A DNA stretch of 64,000 nt. It comes from Acarospora socialis (lineage: Eukaryota; Ascomycota; Lecanoromycetes; Acarosporales; Acarosporaceae). Position numbers and translations under genes: made by a program. Under the pieces are notes generated by a model. The model made no database searches and was not told the origin of the DNA. It worked only from the letters and a program-made list of their open reading frames with translations. Position 1 is the stretch's first letter. Each line of letters opens with the position of its first letter. Positions 24,101-35,689 of this stretch are shown here, piece after piece. The stretch covers positions 186,001-250,000 of the forward strand of contig JAMYGW020000009.1 in assembly GCA_025617375.2 (NCBI GenBank). The letters run 5' to 3'.

Positions 24101-26100
24101 GATTTGATCTGAACAGATTGAGAAAGATTCAAAGAAGATAAAAGTAGTCAGAAACTGATCAACACTGAAATGAATCAAGAAAGTACAAGTCTTTCTAGAA
24201 TTGACAAACTATTATTGAAAATTCATATCAAACTATGCAAGAATTGCAGAATCACTGACACATTTAACATGAAAAAGCAAAGAATAACATTGAAATAAAG
24301 AACAGAAGAATGTGTTTCATGTATTAAAGAAAAGTTTTAGTGAAATGACACATCTGAGAATACTCAATTCAGCATGTGAGAAGACACTGAAAATTGATGC
24401 TTCAGATTTCACAATAAACATGTACTTATATTAGATCAAGAAAGAGCAGCAGAGACTCATAACATATCAATTTAGAAAGTTATCAGAATTCAAGAAAAGA
24501 TATAAGACTCATGACAAGAAACTTCTGATGATAGTGAAAGTGCTACAAGATTGAAGATTTTATCTTGCAGAAACAAGCAAGTCAATTTAGATCTACACAG
24601 ATCATAAGAATCTGAGAAACTTCACAATAATAAAGCAACTTAATCAACAACAGATTTATTGAACAGAGCAGTTGACAGATTATGAATTTCAGATTCATTA
24701 CAAGAAGAATAATGAGAATAATGAAGTGAATATCTTGAACAGACAACTCAATCATGAAGATGTACAGATGATACACACAGAAATTTTAAGCAAAAATAAC
24801 AACAGAATTCTTACAAAGAACTTAGCAGCAACATATAAGATGAAGCAAGCTTTCTTGATGAACAAAGAACTCATTGAAATGTGTCACTACAGCAGAACTG
24901 AAGAACATCTAGAAGTTAAATGCACAAAAGATCTAGTGTGAAGAAGATGCAACATTAGTGATTTTAGAAATTGAATCATCAAGATGATTGCTGTGTGTGA
25001 TTCATGTCAAAGAAACAAAGTCAATTAAGATAGACAATACAACAAAGTAACACAACTAGACACATCAGATGCATCATGAAAGTCAGTTATCATGAACTTC
25101 ATTATGAAACTATCACTGTCAAAGAACTCAGCATGAGAGATGAAATTCAACAGTATATTGATCATAGTGAACAGATTGATCAAGTATATGATGTTCATTT
25201 CATTTAAAGAAATCACAACAGCATCAGTATTGATCTACATCATACTGCAAGAATTAATTAGTAATCATGAACTATTAAAAGAGTTTATTATCAACAGAGA
25301 CAAGCTGTTTACAAGCAAGTTTTGAGAAATGCTTACAGCAAAACTCAAAATAAAGCACAAGATGTTAACAGCATATCACTCACAGACATATAAGTAAAGC
25401 AAGTGAATGAATCAGATAATAAAAACATACTTAAAACACTATGTCAACAAGAATCAGAACAACTGAGTATGACTGTTGTTAATGACACAGTTTGCATACA
25501 ACAACACAAAAAATGAAATCACAGAAGAAACATCTTTCTATATGAACTATGACTACAATCTGAAAATATGACAAGATTTCAAAGAATACAGATCACAAAG
25601 TCAAAAAGTAATTTTGAATATCACACAGATGAAAAAACTGCATTAAGATCTAACAAAATGAATTGAACAGCAGACAGAACAAACAACAGAGACAAAATCA
25701 TTTGAAGAAGAAGAAAAAATATATTTAAGAATGAACAACATATGAACAAAGAAAAAAAGCAAGAAGCTAGAGAACAAGAGCATTGAATCATTCAAGATTA
25801 TATGAAACATCAAAGAGTTAAGCTATGAGCTAGACTTACTTAAGAAAATGAAAATACACTCAGTATTTCATGCATTCATGTTACAGCATTGTGATCAGTT
25901 CATATCACTTCAAATTAATGAAATGTCTGTTGAACTCAACAAAGAATATGAAGTCAAGAACATTTTAGAAAAGAGAATGATTAGTGAGAAAGTTCACTAT
26001 CTCATAAAATGAAAAGATTATAATATCTCAGAGAATATCTGAAAATTCAGAGAGAATCTCAAGAACTGTGTGAGAACACTTTAATGTTTTGAAAAAAAAA
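21117..26100 (+). pseudogene. Gypsy A gag-pol with C-terminal chromodomain, inactivated
   Basis: Gag begins near 21135 (MSMMSDTQKN). A zinc-knuckle remnant is visible at about 22050-22100 (YRKPEHLIQEC). Reverse transcriptase lies around 23560-24110, with FMNLDLKNIYY and the catalytic box degraded to YLNNILIYS; YLDD to YLNN fits CpG-to-CpA mutation. RNase H is around 24380-24700 and integrase around 24780-25700. A chromodomain (EYEVKNILEKRM, then VHYLIK and KDYNISENI) is at about 25945-26060. Dozens of TGA stops disrupt the frame. Gln codons are plentiful while Gly, Pro, Trp and CGN Arg are almost absent. Confidence 0.85.
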
Positions 26101-26142
26101 GTTGATATTAGCTCAGAAGAATGATGATATTGAGTCAACAAG

Positions 26143-26556
26143 TTATGACATTGTTTGAGAATCTTCATTCTCAGTCTCATCATTATCACTATTAAGTTTG
26201 ACAGCAAGACAGTCAGTCTTCTGTGAAGCACAGTAGTTCATTTGATTCAGTGTTTTCTGAAGATGTACAACTTTTGAGAAAAGTGCAGTAAGCTCAGCAT
26301 GCTTGACTGCTAATTTGCTGTTTGCTTTACTTATTTTCTTTTGAAGCAAAAGACAAGTTCTATTGAGAGACTCTCACAATATATTGACACATGAATGATC
26401 ATGACAAGTACACTTATCACATTTTGATCAAGATTTCATTACAAAACAATTGATGTCACAACAGACACAATAGTCACAAGAAAACAGAGTAAGCACATCA
26501 TCAATCTGAATTTTCTTTGTGATTCTTAGACAATTGGAATTTTTGAAAAGCATCAT
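26143..26556 (-). pseudogene. Antisense Cys-rich ORF at the 3' end of Gypsy A
   Basis: Opposite to gag-pol, between the chromodomain and the 3' LTR, a minus-strand frame reads about 138 codons with two TGA stops. It has a Cys-rich centre (CDYCVCCDINC, then CDKCTCHDHSC), a coiled-coil and an acidic tail ending NDETENEDSQTMS. Gypsy copy B carries the same frame at 40315-40722 with the same C-terminus. This suggests a genuine antisense gene of the family rather than a shadow. Function is unknown. Confidence 0.55.
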
Positions 26557-26631
26557 CACTGACAACAAACAATGTGAATATTCTCACTTATATAAACTTT
26601 AGAGAACTAGCACCTGAGAAGAGAAGAATAG

Positions 26632-26983
26632 TGTTATGATCAAGTCAGAACAAACTTAGAGTGAACTGATGTGTACACATGAAAAGCATATATTCAAGAG
26701 ATGTTTAGACAGCAGTCATGTGACATCTTGACATGCTCAACAGCAAGCTTGATGAGCAAGCTCAACAGATTGCATGAGCAAGCTATCTCAACAGACTCAA
26801 CAATGAGATCAGTGAGCAGACTCAGTATATAGTCACAATCATTTTTCTTATGAAAAGAATCATGTTCAACTTAAATAACAATCTAAGAGTTAAAGTTCAG
26901 AACTGTTTCAGACCAGTCATTATATTAATAAGCACAAACTCTTAGCTTTACATACTTGAGAAATCTCAGGTTAGAATGTTACA
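26632..26983 (+). repeat. 3' LTR of Gypsy copy A
   Basis: 352 bp, direct copy of 20765-21116, followed at once by the target duplication AGTTA. Confidence 0.9.
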
Positions 26984-27643
26984 AGTTACATCACTGTTAC
27001 AATTTTCACTGTTACAATATTTTTAAAATCTTTGAAACATCAATCTGAATAATTCTCATTCATTGAACACATCTTAATTTAATATGCTCAGCACAGAAAA
27101 TCAAGACTTAACATCATTCATACAGTATTTAGTTGTTGAAGCTCACTTATCTTTCTCATCAACATCATTTAACATTACAGTTAACTATTCTCTTCTTCAT
27201 TTCAAATTCTTATCTTTGTTCTTTTCATCTCAGAATTCTCAACTTTCTGAATTCTTTGATGACTTTGATGTACACTTTTTGTATACATATGTCACAATCT
27301 CTCTGAACAACATCATTGAATCTTTTATTTATAAACAAGTCATTGAGTTGTCACTGTGCAAAAAGTGAAAGCAAGTAATGAAGAACAAAATACACTCTTT
27401 GAAGAAAAACAACACATGAAAAATGATTTCTGTGTCATTGAATCAGTATGTTTTTCAAGAATGCTGAGTGTATAAGATCAAGTGTGATGCTTATAATCAA
27501 GTTAGTCACTATAAGACTTATTGAATAGTCAAGAACTACAAACAGCAATTTGATATTGACTATAATCAAATCTTTGTGTTTATTGTCAAGTCACAAATCT
27601 ACAAAGCTCTCTTCATCTTAATCATTCATTTTGATCTAGAAAC
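26984..27643 (+). pseudogene. Copia pol segment (integrase C-terminus to start of RT)
   Basis: The Copia frame resumes after the Gypsy A target duplication. It contains a Ser/Thr-rich linker (27084-27368) and the first RT residues, ending ALFILIIHFDLET. It breaks at the hAT target site (27636-27643). The continuation at 39081 picks up RT in the same frame. Confidence 0.65.
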
Positions 27644-28006
27644 TAAAGTGACTATTAGATTGAGTTAATTCTGATTGACTCAAATCAAGCTTTTGAGTTG
27701 AGTCAGATCAAGTTGAGTTTTCAAGTTTAAAGATTTAAGTTAAATTTAATTTGAAAGTCTGATTCAGTTCAGACATTTAATTCAGATTTTAATGATTATG
27801 ATTATGATTAATAAGTGAACTCATGAGCTAGAGTTCAAGAATTTAGATTGAAAGAGTGTGATACATGAGTGTTATAAGTGAGCATTATATTGTGAACAAA
27901 GATATTGCTTTCATTTTAAGATTACTATTTATCACATCAAGAAAACAGTATTTCTGAAGTAATTCTAATCACTTTTACTTTAATTTACATCTTTTGATGC
28001 AATATT

Positions 28007-29178
28007 TCAGTTATGCATATATCTCTTGATGAGAATCATGTTCTTTTGCTGAATAATAATTCATTTTGTGTAAATTGCAGCAAAATTAACATCTAAACAA
28101 GTTAGTTTATAGTTTTTTAACAGTGTGTTCAACATACTTTCAAAAAAAACAACAACATATACTTCTGCAGCTTCTTGCAGACTCTTTATGACTGAGACTT
28201 GAAATCAAAAGCTCTTGTTGTAATATTAAATCTTTATTAAATAGTTCTGAATGATTTCTTAACACAGTTGCTGAAAGAAAAGTTTTTTCATTAAGAAATT
28301 GATTGATCTCTGATAGCAATGTATTTCATGAAGAGTGACAGCTATAGAGTAGAATTGAGTGTTAGAATTGAGCATTAAAATTGAGTGTTAAAATTAAGAG
28401 TTAAAATTGAGCAATAGAATTGAGCAATATCATGAGCATCATCATTAAGCACTGAAACAAAGCATCAAGATAGAGCATTAAAACTGAGCATTGAAACTGA
28501 GCAATAAAATTGAGTGATAGAATTGATCAATATCATGAGCACTGAAACAAAGCACAAAACTGAGCTTCAAAATTGAGCATTAAAATATAGCATCAAAACT
28601 GAACATCAAAACTGAGCATCAAAATTGAGCATCAAATCTGAACATCAAAACTGAGCAACAAAATAAAGCACTGAAACTGAGCATCAAGATTGAGTATTGA
28701 AACAAAGCATCAAAACAAAACATCAAAATGAAGCATTAAAACTGAGTATCAAAACTGAGCAACAAAACAAAGCACTGAAACTGAGCATCAAGATTGAGCA
28801 TCAAAATAAAGCATCAAAACAAAGCACTGAAATGAAGCATCAAAACAAAGCATTAAAACTGAGCATCAAAATTGAGTAATAAAATTAAACAATAAAATTA
28901 AACTTACTGTCTGACTTTCAGCAGTGAACTGATTTAGATTTTACAGTGACTGTCTGAGTTTCTTCATCTTTATTTATATTTGCAGCAGTATTCATCTCAA
29001 TCTTTACTCATATCTTAGCAGTATTCTCTTTCATATTTTCTTCACTCTTTTCTTTTTTCTTTTCTTCACCACAGATTTTCTCACTTTCACACATTTTTTC
29101 AGCAGTTGATGTCTTCTCTTCACTCAGTACTGTCTTTATAGTGCTGTGTTTTGTTGAAGATTTTTTGCTACATCTCAT
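28007..29178 (-). pseudogene. Histone H3-like protein with long tail and expanded loop 1, carried by the hAT
   Basis: Three exons, 29178-28908, 28341-28138 and 28092-28007, splice with consistent phases into 187 codons; intron 2 (45 bp) has a CTAAC branch point. There are six in-frame stops. The join of exons 1 and 2 reads TVTLHEI..YQRSINFLMKKL, matching H3 [31 protein letters not shown] is mirrored by FFQQLC-stop-EI. FQVSVIKSLQEAAEVY matches helix 2 (FQSSAVMALQEACEAY). FFENVNFAAIYTK-stop and IIIQQKNMILIKRYMH match [29 protein letters not shown]. Loop 1 is about seven residues longer than in H3. The tail of about 90 residues is Lys/Glu-rich and unlike canonical H3. The lost residues are at Arg-like positions, as CpG mutation predicts. 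It is an H3-fold protein, perhaps CENP-A-like, now dead in this copy. Confidence 0.8.
28342..28907. repeat. 13-bp repeat array forming intron 1 of the H3-like gene
   Basis: Almost the whole 566-bp intron consists of degenerate 13-bp units of the form CTGAGCATCAAAA on the + strand. It has GT and AG borders for the minus-strand gene (GTAAGT donor at 28907, TATAG acceptor at 28342). An inverted array lies at about 29640-30370. Confidence 0.7.
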
Positions 29179-29509
29179 GATGTAAGATAATAATTTGATG
29201 AAGTTCTAAGATTAAGTTAATAGAAGTGTTATAAGAGATTAATATAAAGATAAAAATATCTTTAAGTAACTACAAGTTTTAATGTATGCAGAAGACTGAG
29301 TTGATGAGAAAGTTATAGTTTGAAGTTCATTGTTAAGAGATATTACTGAGATGTTAGAGAGACTGAGATGTTATGCTAGTAAATATCACATTTACTTATG
29401 ATATGTGTGTCAATGTTATGATGTTAGTAAACATCATATTCACTCATGATATGTGCATCAATATTATGAGTAAATATATCAATACATCTATCTCTAACAC
29501 TCAGTTCTT

Positions 29510-30390
29510 ATCTTCACTTTCACTGCTCAGTCTCTATGTTCAATTTCTATGCTCAGTCTCTATGCTCAGTTTCTATACTCAGTTTCTATACTCAGTTTCT
29601 ATGTTCAGTCTTTACACTCAGTATCTACATTCAGTAGATCTATTATTTCACTTTGATGCTTCATTTTATTGCTTTATTTTAATACTTTGTTTCAGTACTT
29701 TGTTCTGATGCTTAGTTTCAGTACTTTGTTTTGATGCTCAATTTATCACTCATTTTTATCACTCAGTTTTGATGTTTCATCTCAGTGCTTCATTTCATTA
29801 CTCAGTTTTGATGCTTAATTTTGATGCTTCATTCTGATTTTTAGTTTTGATGCTTTGTTTTGATGCTCAATATATTGCTCACTTTTATCACTTCATTTTG
29901 ATATTTCATTTTGTTACTCAGTTTTGATGCTCAATTTTGATGTTTTGTTCTGATTCTTAGTTTTAATGCTTTATTTTGATGCTCAGTTTCAGTGCTTTGT
30001 GATGATGCTCAGTTTTGATACTTTATTTTATTACTCAATTTTAATACTCAATTTTAATACTTTGCTCTGATGTTTTGTTCTGATGCTTTGTCTTGATGCT
30101 TTATTTTGATACTTTATTTCAGTGCTTCATTTCAGTACTTCATTTCAATACTTAATTTTGATACTTCATTTTGATGTTTCATTCTGATGCTTTGTCTTGA
30201 TGCTTTGTTTTAATGCTTTGTTTTAATGCTTCATTTTGATGCTTCATTTCAATGCTCAATTTTGATGCTTTGTTTTGATGTTTTGTTCTGATATTTTGTG
30301 ATAATGCTTAATTTTGATGCTTGATTTTGTTGCTCATTCTATCACTCAATAATAACACTCATTTATAGTTCTCAAAGTTAACTTTACATT
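29510..30390. repeat. Inverted counterpart 13-bp repeat array
   Basis: It begins with about ten CTCAGTTTCTATG-like units (29510-29640) and continues with TTTTGATGCTCAG-like units, the reverse complement of the 28342-28907 array. It lies between the start of the H3-like gene (-) and the start of a cargo gene (+). The period is about 13 bp with many substitutions. Whether it is intronic or a divergent promoter region cannot be told. Confidence 0.65.
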
Positions 30391-30403
30391 TTAAACTCTC
30401 ACA

Positions 30404-31560
30404 ATGACAAAATTTTCAGATACTAAGCTTTCACTTCTCTTTATTAAACAACTTGTCTCTATTTTATCAACAATCTTAAAAAATATCTTAAATGTTGACT
30501 CTGATTGTTGTGATTATTCTTACAAGTCATTATATGATTTAAAAAAGACATTTAGTGAGTACTCAAACAACTTAAAGACTGTATAAACACAGAAGAAATA
30601 TTAGAAACTTATGAAGAATGAAGATTTTAAACAAATTAAACATACAAAAACAACAAACTGCAGAGCTATAAAACAGAAGAGAGACATCATGAAAAAGTTG
30701 AAAGAATATAAAATTACAGATTCTACTGTACAGAAAATCATGAAAGAAAAAATGAAGAAAGAAGTTTTAAAGAAGTAATACAATCATGAAATATTTGATA
30801 GATTTCAAGAATTATAACACTCTATTATAATGCTTCTAACTATCTGCAGCTGTTTACTATGAAGATAAGCTTAAAACTCATTTGATGAAGCAGAAAAATC
30901 AAGCTTGAATTGATGAGAAAACTGAGAAAAAAAGATTATTTATTAATGCTTTGACTCTGAAAGAGAAGCATAAGTTTAAGAAATTACAGCAAGAAATATA
31001 CTCTATATCAGAGTTTTATAGTTTTTCTGACTTTCTTTAGAATGTTGACAAAGATATCATCATTAATGAAAAGCACAGCAATATCAATCAGCAGATTGAC
31101 AAGCATCTCACTGTTGTAATAAAACATCAAGAAAAAATCATTGATCTTACAGAAAAGCAGAAGCTACATAATGCTGAGAACTCTGATTCTGCAAAGACAA
31201 TGTATTTTTTTTATAGTGATGTTCTTAATTCTGAGCATATTGCTGATTATGATCATTCATGAGTATTATATTGCTCAGTTATAATACTTTGTACTTTTAA
31301 CAGTGACTAGATACATTCAAGAGTTCATAGTTGATCAAGAAGAAGAGAAGAAAAAGAGTGTTGTTGAAAATGCTGATAAAGCTTGTGTGATGAAGTCTGA
31401 AGATGAGAAGTTCTTAGATGATGATTCAATTAATGAGTTTGTTATTGATGCAGCAATTGCTGATGTGAAAAATAATGAAAAGAAGAAAGATGAAGCTGAG
31501 AATGATGAAGATAATGAAAGTATCACAGATAAGAACAGTAATGAGAAGAAAAGTGAGTAG
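30404..31560 (+). pseudogene. hAT cargo gene: acidic/basic coiled-coil protein of unknown function
   Basis: Three exon-like segments (about 30404-30815, 30846-31262 and 31302-31560) read as a charged protein of about 370 residues, broken by several stops. It begins MTKFSDTKLSLLFIKQL. It has Lys/Glu-rich helical stretches (MKKLKEYKITDSTVQKIMK) and ends in an acidic tail (about 31,420-31,555) rich in Asp, Glu and Lys. The putative introns contain TATAATGCT motifs like those of the transposase. I do not recognise the family. The 31302-31560 part stays open for 85 codons. Confidence 0.5.
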
Positions 31561-32019
31561 TAAAGTAATACACAGTTTTGTGATGACTAAAGCTGTAAAA
31601 TAGTAAGAGAATAATCAGAGATGTCTGACAAATTATTTATTTGTATATTCTTGATGATCAATTACCTGATTATGAATATGAATTATTAATAATAAGTTAT
31701 TTCTCTTTAAAATATTGTGTCTGATATTATCACATGACATTGTATGAAGTTGTAGTATAGAATTTTACATTAAATTATCTATTTCAATAAACAATTATTG
31801 TTAACTCAATAACATATTATGCAGAGTAGCTTTCTCATTGATTAAATATGTATAAATCATATGAGTTCTGTCTTTTACTTGTGTAAATTTTGTGATCACA
31901 TGACTACATTCATATAAAAAAAAACTTACTAAGTCTCACAATACTCTTCATATCTTACTATTGTTATACTACAACAAAACATCATCTACTCAATCAGCTT
32001 ACTCTGAGAAATCATTATC

Positions 32020-34500
32020 ATGTCTTTATACAGTTCTTTTTTCAATCAGCTGACAAGTGACTCAGAAAGTTCTTTTATGAGTGCTTTCACTGATAGAGTT
32101 TGATCATCTCAACAGATAAAATCACTTTCTTCAACTTTAACAAATGTACTCAACTCAGAGTATGTTCTTTGAATTTCTGTGATGAAGTAAGAATTTTAAG
32201 AGTGATGAGAGACAACTATATGAAGTTAAGACACAGTTATAAAAGTCAAAAAACATGTCTCAATGCTGTAAAACAGTTCAAGTTGCTCAGCAAAAGTCTG
32301 AAAGTCTTTTGCTAAAGTAGTCAGCAAATGTGATGAAAGACTTGATGTGATGTGTGTCAAGTGTCATAATATCATGAATTATTCAGCATCAAATGATAAT
32401 GAAACAACAATTATAAAACATCATCTGAAGAACAACAGTTGTCAAAATGCAAGAAAATCATTAGAAAGACAGATTTCAATCTTTGCAGCACTGAATATCA
32501 CTGTATGCTATGTTTTTCAATTATAATGCTTTAATATAATGCTCACATCTGTGCAGACAGTTCAAAAAATCATTGTCAAATCACTTAACTTTACTTCTGA
32601 AGTCTTTGATCAGCAGATTTTTCAATTTATTATAGTACTTAATTTGCTCTTTTGTGCTGTTGAGCATTTAGAGTTTTGAAAGCTCATCTGAATATGTTAT
32701 ACTGAAATTAAGATTTCAGATTGAACAAAAGTTGCATAACTTCTTAAACATCATGTTGTGAAAATTCAAAAAGAGATTTTTGCAGCACTTGAGTTGCAGA
32801 TTAAAGTCTCTATTGTACTTGATGAATAAATCAGTTTTAATTATCTTGCATTTTTAAACATCACTGCATACTTCATTGACACTAAGTAAAAGTACAAAGA
32901 GATTCTTCTAGTGTTCAGAGAGTTAAAAAATTAATATAGTGAGAAAAATTTAACTGAATATGTTCTTGAAATGTTGAAGAAGTGAAATCTGACACATTAA
33001 TTGTTAATGATTACAGCAAACAATGCTTTCAACAATTGTACTCTAAGACATTATCTCAGTCAACTTTTAAGTGTGAAAAATATAATCTGAAGTGATAAAA
33101 CTAAAATTATGAATTGCATGATATATGTTATTCAGCTTGCAGTCAATCAGCTATTTACATATTTGAAAGCTGATGTCAAAAATGATCACTCTACAACTAT
33201 ATTTGATGACAGTGAGCTACAAAAGTTTACATTTGAAAAGAACTACTTCTTTGATATCATACTGAAAAAGATCAGTAAATCTTTTGTAATGCTTTATTAT
33301 AATGCTCTATTTCAGTTCATCATTATGTTAATAATATATTGATGAAGATTTATATGCTTACTATTGCAATCATGACATCATCACAGCAACTTAAACTGTT
33401 CAAAGAATTACAGAAAACAAATTCTTGAGATATGATTGAGAATGTGAGAACTCAGTAAAACTCATTTTATAATATGCTGAACAGAGCATATAAGCTATAA
33501 ACTAAACTCTTTCAGTGAATAAAGTATCTGATTAGAACAACAAGCAGAATGAAGTTTCTCAAGTATAATACAAGAGAGTAACAGCATGTTAAGTACATAC
33601 TGCATTTTCTGAAACACTTCAAGAACTGAATAGAGATCATAAATGTTATCAGTGAGTCAACAATTCACAAGCTGTAATTTACATACAACAATCTGTTTGA
33701 TCATCTTGAAAATTAAAACAAAGCAATTGAGAAGTTTGAATTATTCTTTAATTCTGAGTTGCTGAATGCTATTGATGCATATAAAAAAAAACTGACTCAG
33801 TACTATGAAAAGATGAAAGTCAATCATGAATGGTTCTGTAATCTTGAGACAATATTAAATTCATGCAACAAGTTTGACATGTACAATGTAGACATTCTTC
33901 AATCTTCAATTCAAGCAATATATCAAGACTGACATGATTTGATACAGAAAGATGACTGAGAAAATCTATGTGTAATCTATGAACTTAAATTTCAAAAATA
34001 CTATAGCATCAACTATCAGCATCTGAAAAATGAGTTATTAGATTAAGATTTGATTATATTTGATCTTAAAGAAAAGAAGACAATAGCTATGATGAGTTGC
34101 ATAAAGAACATAAAAAAGCATCAAGATACATCTGTGAAGAAAGAACTTGCAGATTATTTGCAAAAGTCTTCAGTATTTAATGTGAATATTTCAATTCTTA
34201 AGTACTAAAAGTTGATGAAGAAGTCAAAATCAGCAATGACTCAATTTACAAAGAATATACTTGTGATTTCTGCAGCAGATGTTGATGTTGAATGTTTATT
34301 TAACATGACTTGAGATGTCATCATGTATTGTTGAAATTGACTAAATTCAGAAATCATTGAGAAAATCATGCTGATCAAATATCATAACATGTTTACATTT
34401 GTAACAGAATTAATAAAAGATCTTAAGAAGAAATCTACATTGATAATAATTATCAACAGTAATGAAGAAGAATCTTCAGCAGATAAACTAAATTGAAAAA
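32020..34500 (+). pseudogene. hAT-family transposase with BED zinc finger, inactivated
   Basis: The frame begins MSLYSSFFNQLTSDSES. A BED-type finger is at about 32340-32450 (CVKCHN, then HHLKNNSC). An intron at about 32505-32570 contains two TAATGCT motifs. The catalytic core follows, with EIFAALELQIKVSIVLDE and YLAFLNITAYFID at about 32770-32880 and MIYVIQLAVNQLF at 33118-33156. A second intron ends near 33313. The C-terminal dimerisation region at about 34250-34400 reads ISAADVDVECLFNM and EIIEKIMLIKYHNMF. These are standard hAT landmarks in order. Stops are mostly TGA. Open frame continues past 34500 as Asn/Ser-rich sequence to about 34988; the true 3' end is unclear. Confidence 0.78.
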
Positions 34501-35689
34501 TAACTGAATCTTGTACAAAGCTTTTATCAAATCAACTCTTCACTGATGATAATCTTTATAATGACAGTGATCAAGAGAACAACAACAACTTCAGACTTTT
34601 CAACAGTGATTGAGATAAAAACATTGACTTTAAACTTTACAACAGTGATTAAGATCAAAATCTAAATACTGAAGTGATACATCTGAGCATTATAAATATT
34701 ACAAATTATGCAACATCAAGACACACAATCTTCAACAACAACTATAGTCATAAGTCAATAAACATCAGTTCAGAAGAAAAGCACAGAGCTTCTTTACTGA
34801 ATATGTTATCTGCAGCAATTGATGTCTCAATTATTAACTTTATCTTTAATGACTTTACTATTATCAGTTTCATTATTCAAAACATCAGCTTCAACAACTC
34901 TGTTCAGAGCATCTTTACTGTTATTATATACACAGTCTCAAATACAACATCACATCAGTCAAGAAACAGAAATCTTCTTCATAAATAAAGCAAATAACTG
35001 TCAAAGACATCACTCTCACAGACAAAAGCACAGACACTGCACTTTAAGATCATTATTGCTTCAATACTGAGATCACATGAAACACTTGATCTTTCACATA
35101 TCAGTCACATCAGTGATTTTTTAAAGCTGAAAAAAATACATTCATTTTCATCTGAAGATAATGTTGATGTTTATAAATATAAATGACATTGATCTCAGTA
35201 AACTCTTGTCTTACATTTTTCTAAAGTATAGAGCAACATTATAAACAAAGAATCTTGTTGTTGAGCACATCATGAAATTGTTGTGAGTTTAAAACAAAAT
35301 ACATGCACAGTGTTTTTATAAATTCACAGTGATCTCATTCTTATATTTACTATCTTAATAATTTTGTCTCTTTATCACAGTCTGATCACAACTCTCATTG
35401 TTGCTGCATTCTCTAAATTAGTTCATGACTTTATACATTTCATGCTCAGTAGACTAAGTCATACACATATATGTAGATATACTTTCATACTCTGCAATTC
35501 TGAGAAGTTCATTGTTGTTGAGTTGTTTATAATGAACAACAATTACATTCTGAATCAACAGTATTGTATATACAAAGAGAAAAATACACTTATGAAAGTA
35601 ACTTTGAGTAGAGTATCAGACTTAAACTTGCATACACATCAACAACAATGATATTAAAGATCTTTGATCTTCACTCAGAACATCATAGT

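Larger units (their letters stand above)
20765..26983 (+). mobile_element. Chromodomain Gypsy (chromovirus) LTR retrotransposon, copy A
   Basis: Complete 6.2-kb element. Its two 352-bp LTRs (20765-21116 and 26632-26983) start TG and end CA. The target duplication AGTTA is perfect (20760-20764 and 26984-26988). A polypurine tract (GAGAAGAGAAGAA) lies just before the 3' LTR. Pol order is RT, RNase H, integrase, chromodomain, as expected for Gypsy. It is the same family as copy B at 39892-46071, in opposite orientation. Confidence 0.92.

Noticed and set aside
28320-28900. Possible CRISPR array
   Set aside because: Units are contiguous 13-bp repeats without spacers, in eukaryotic DNA; they form an intron.
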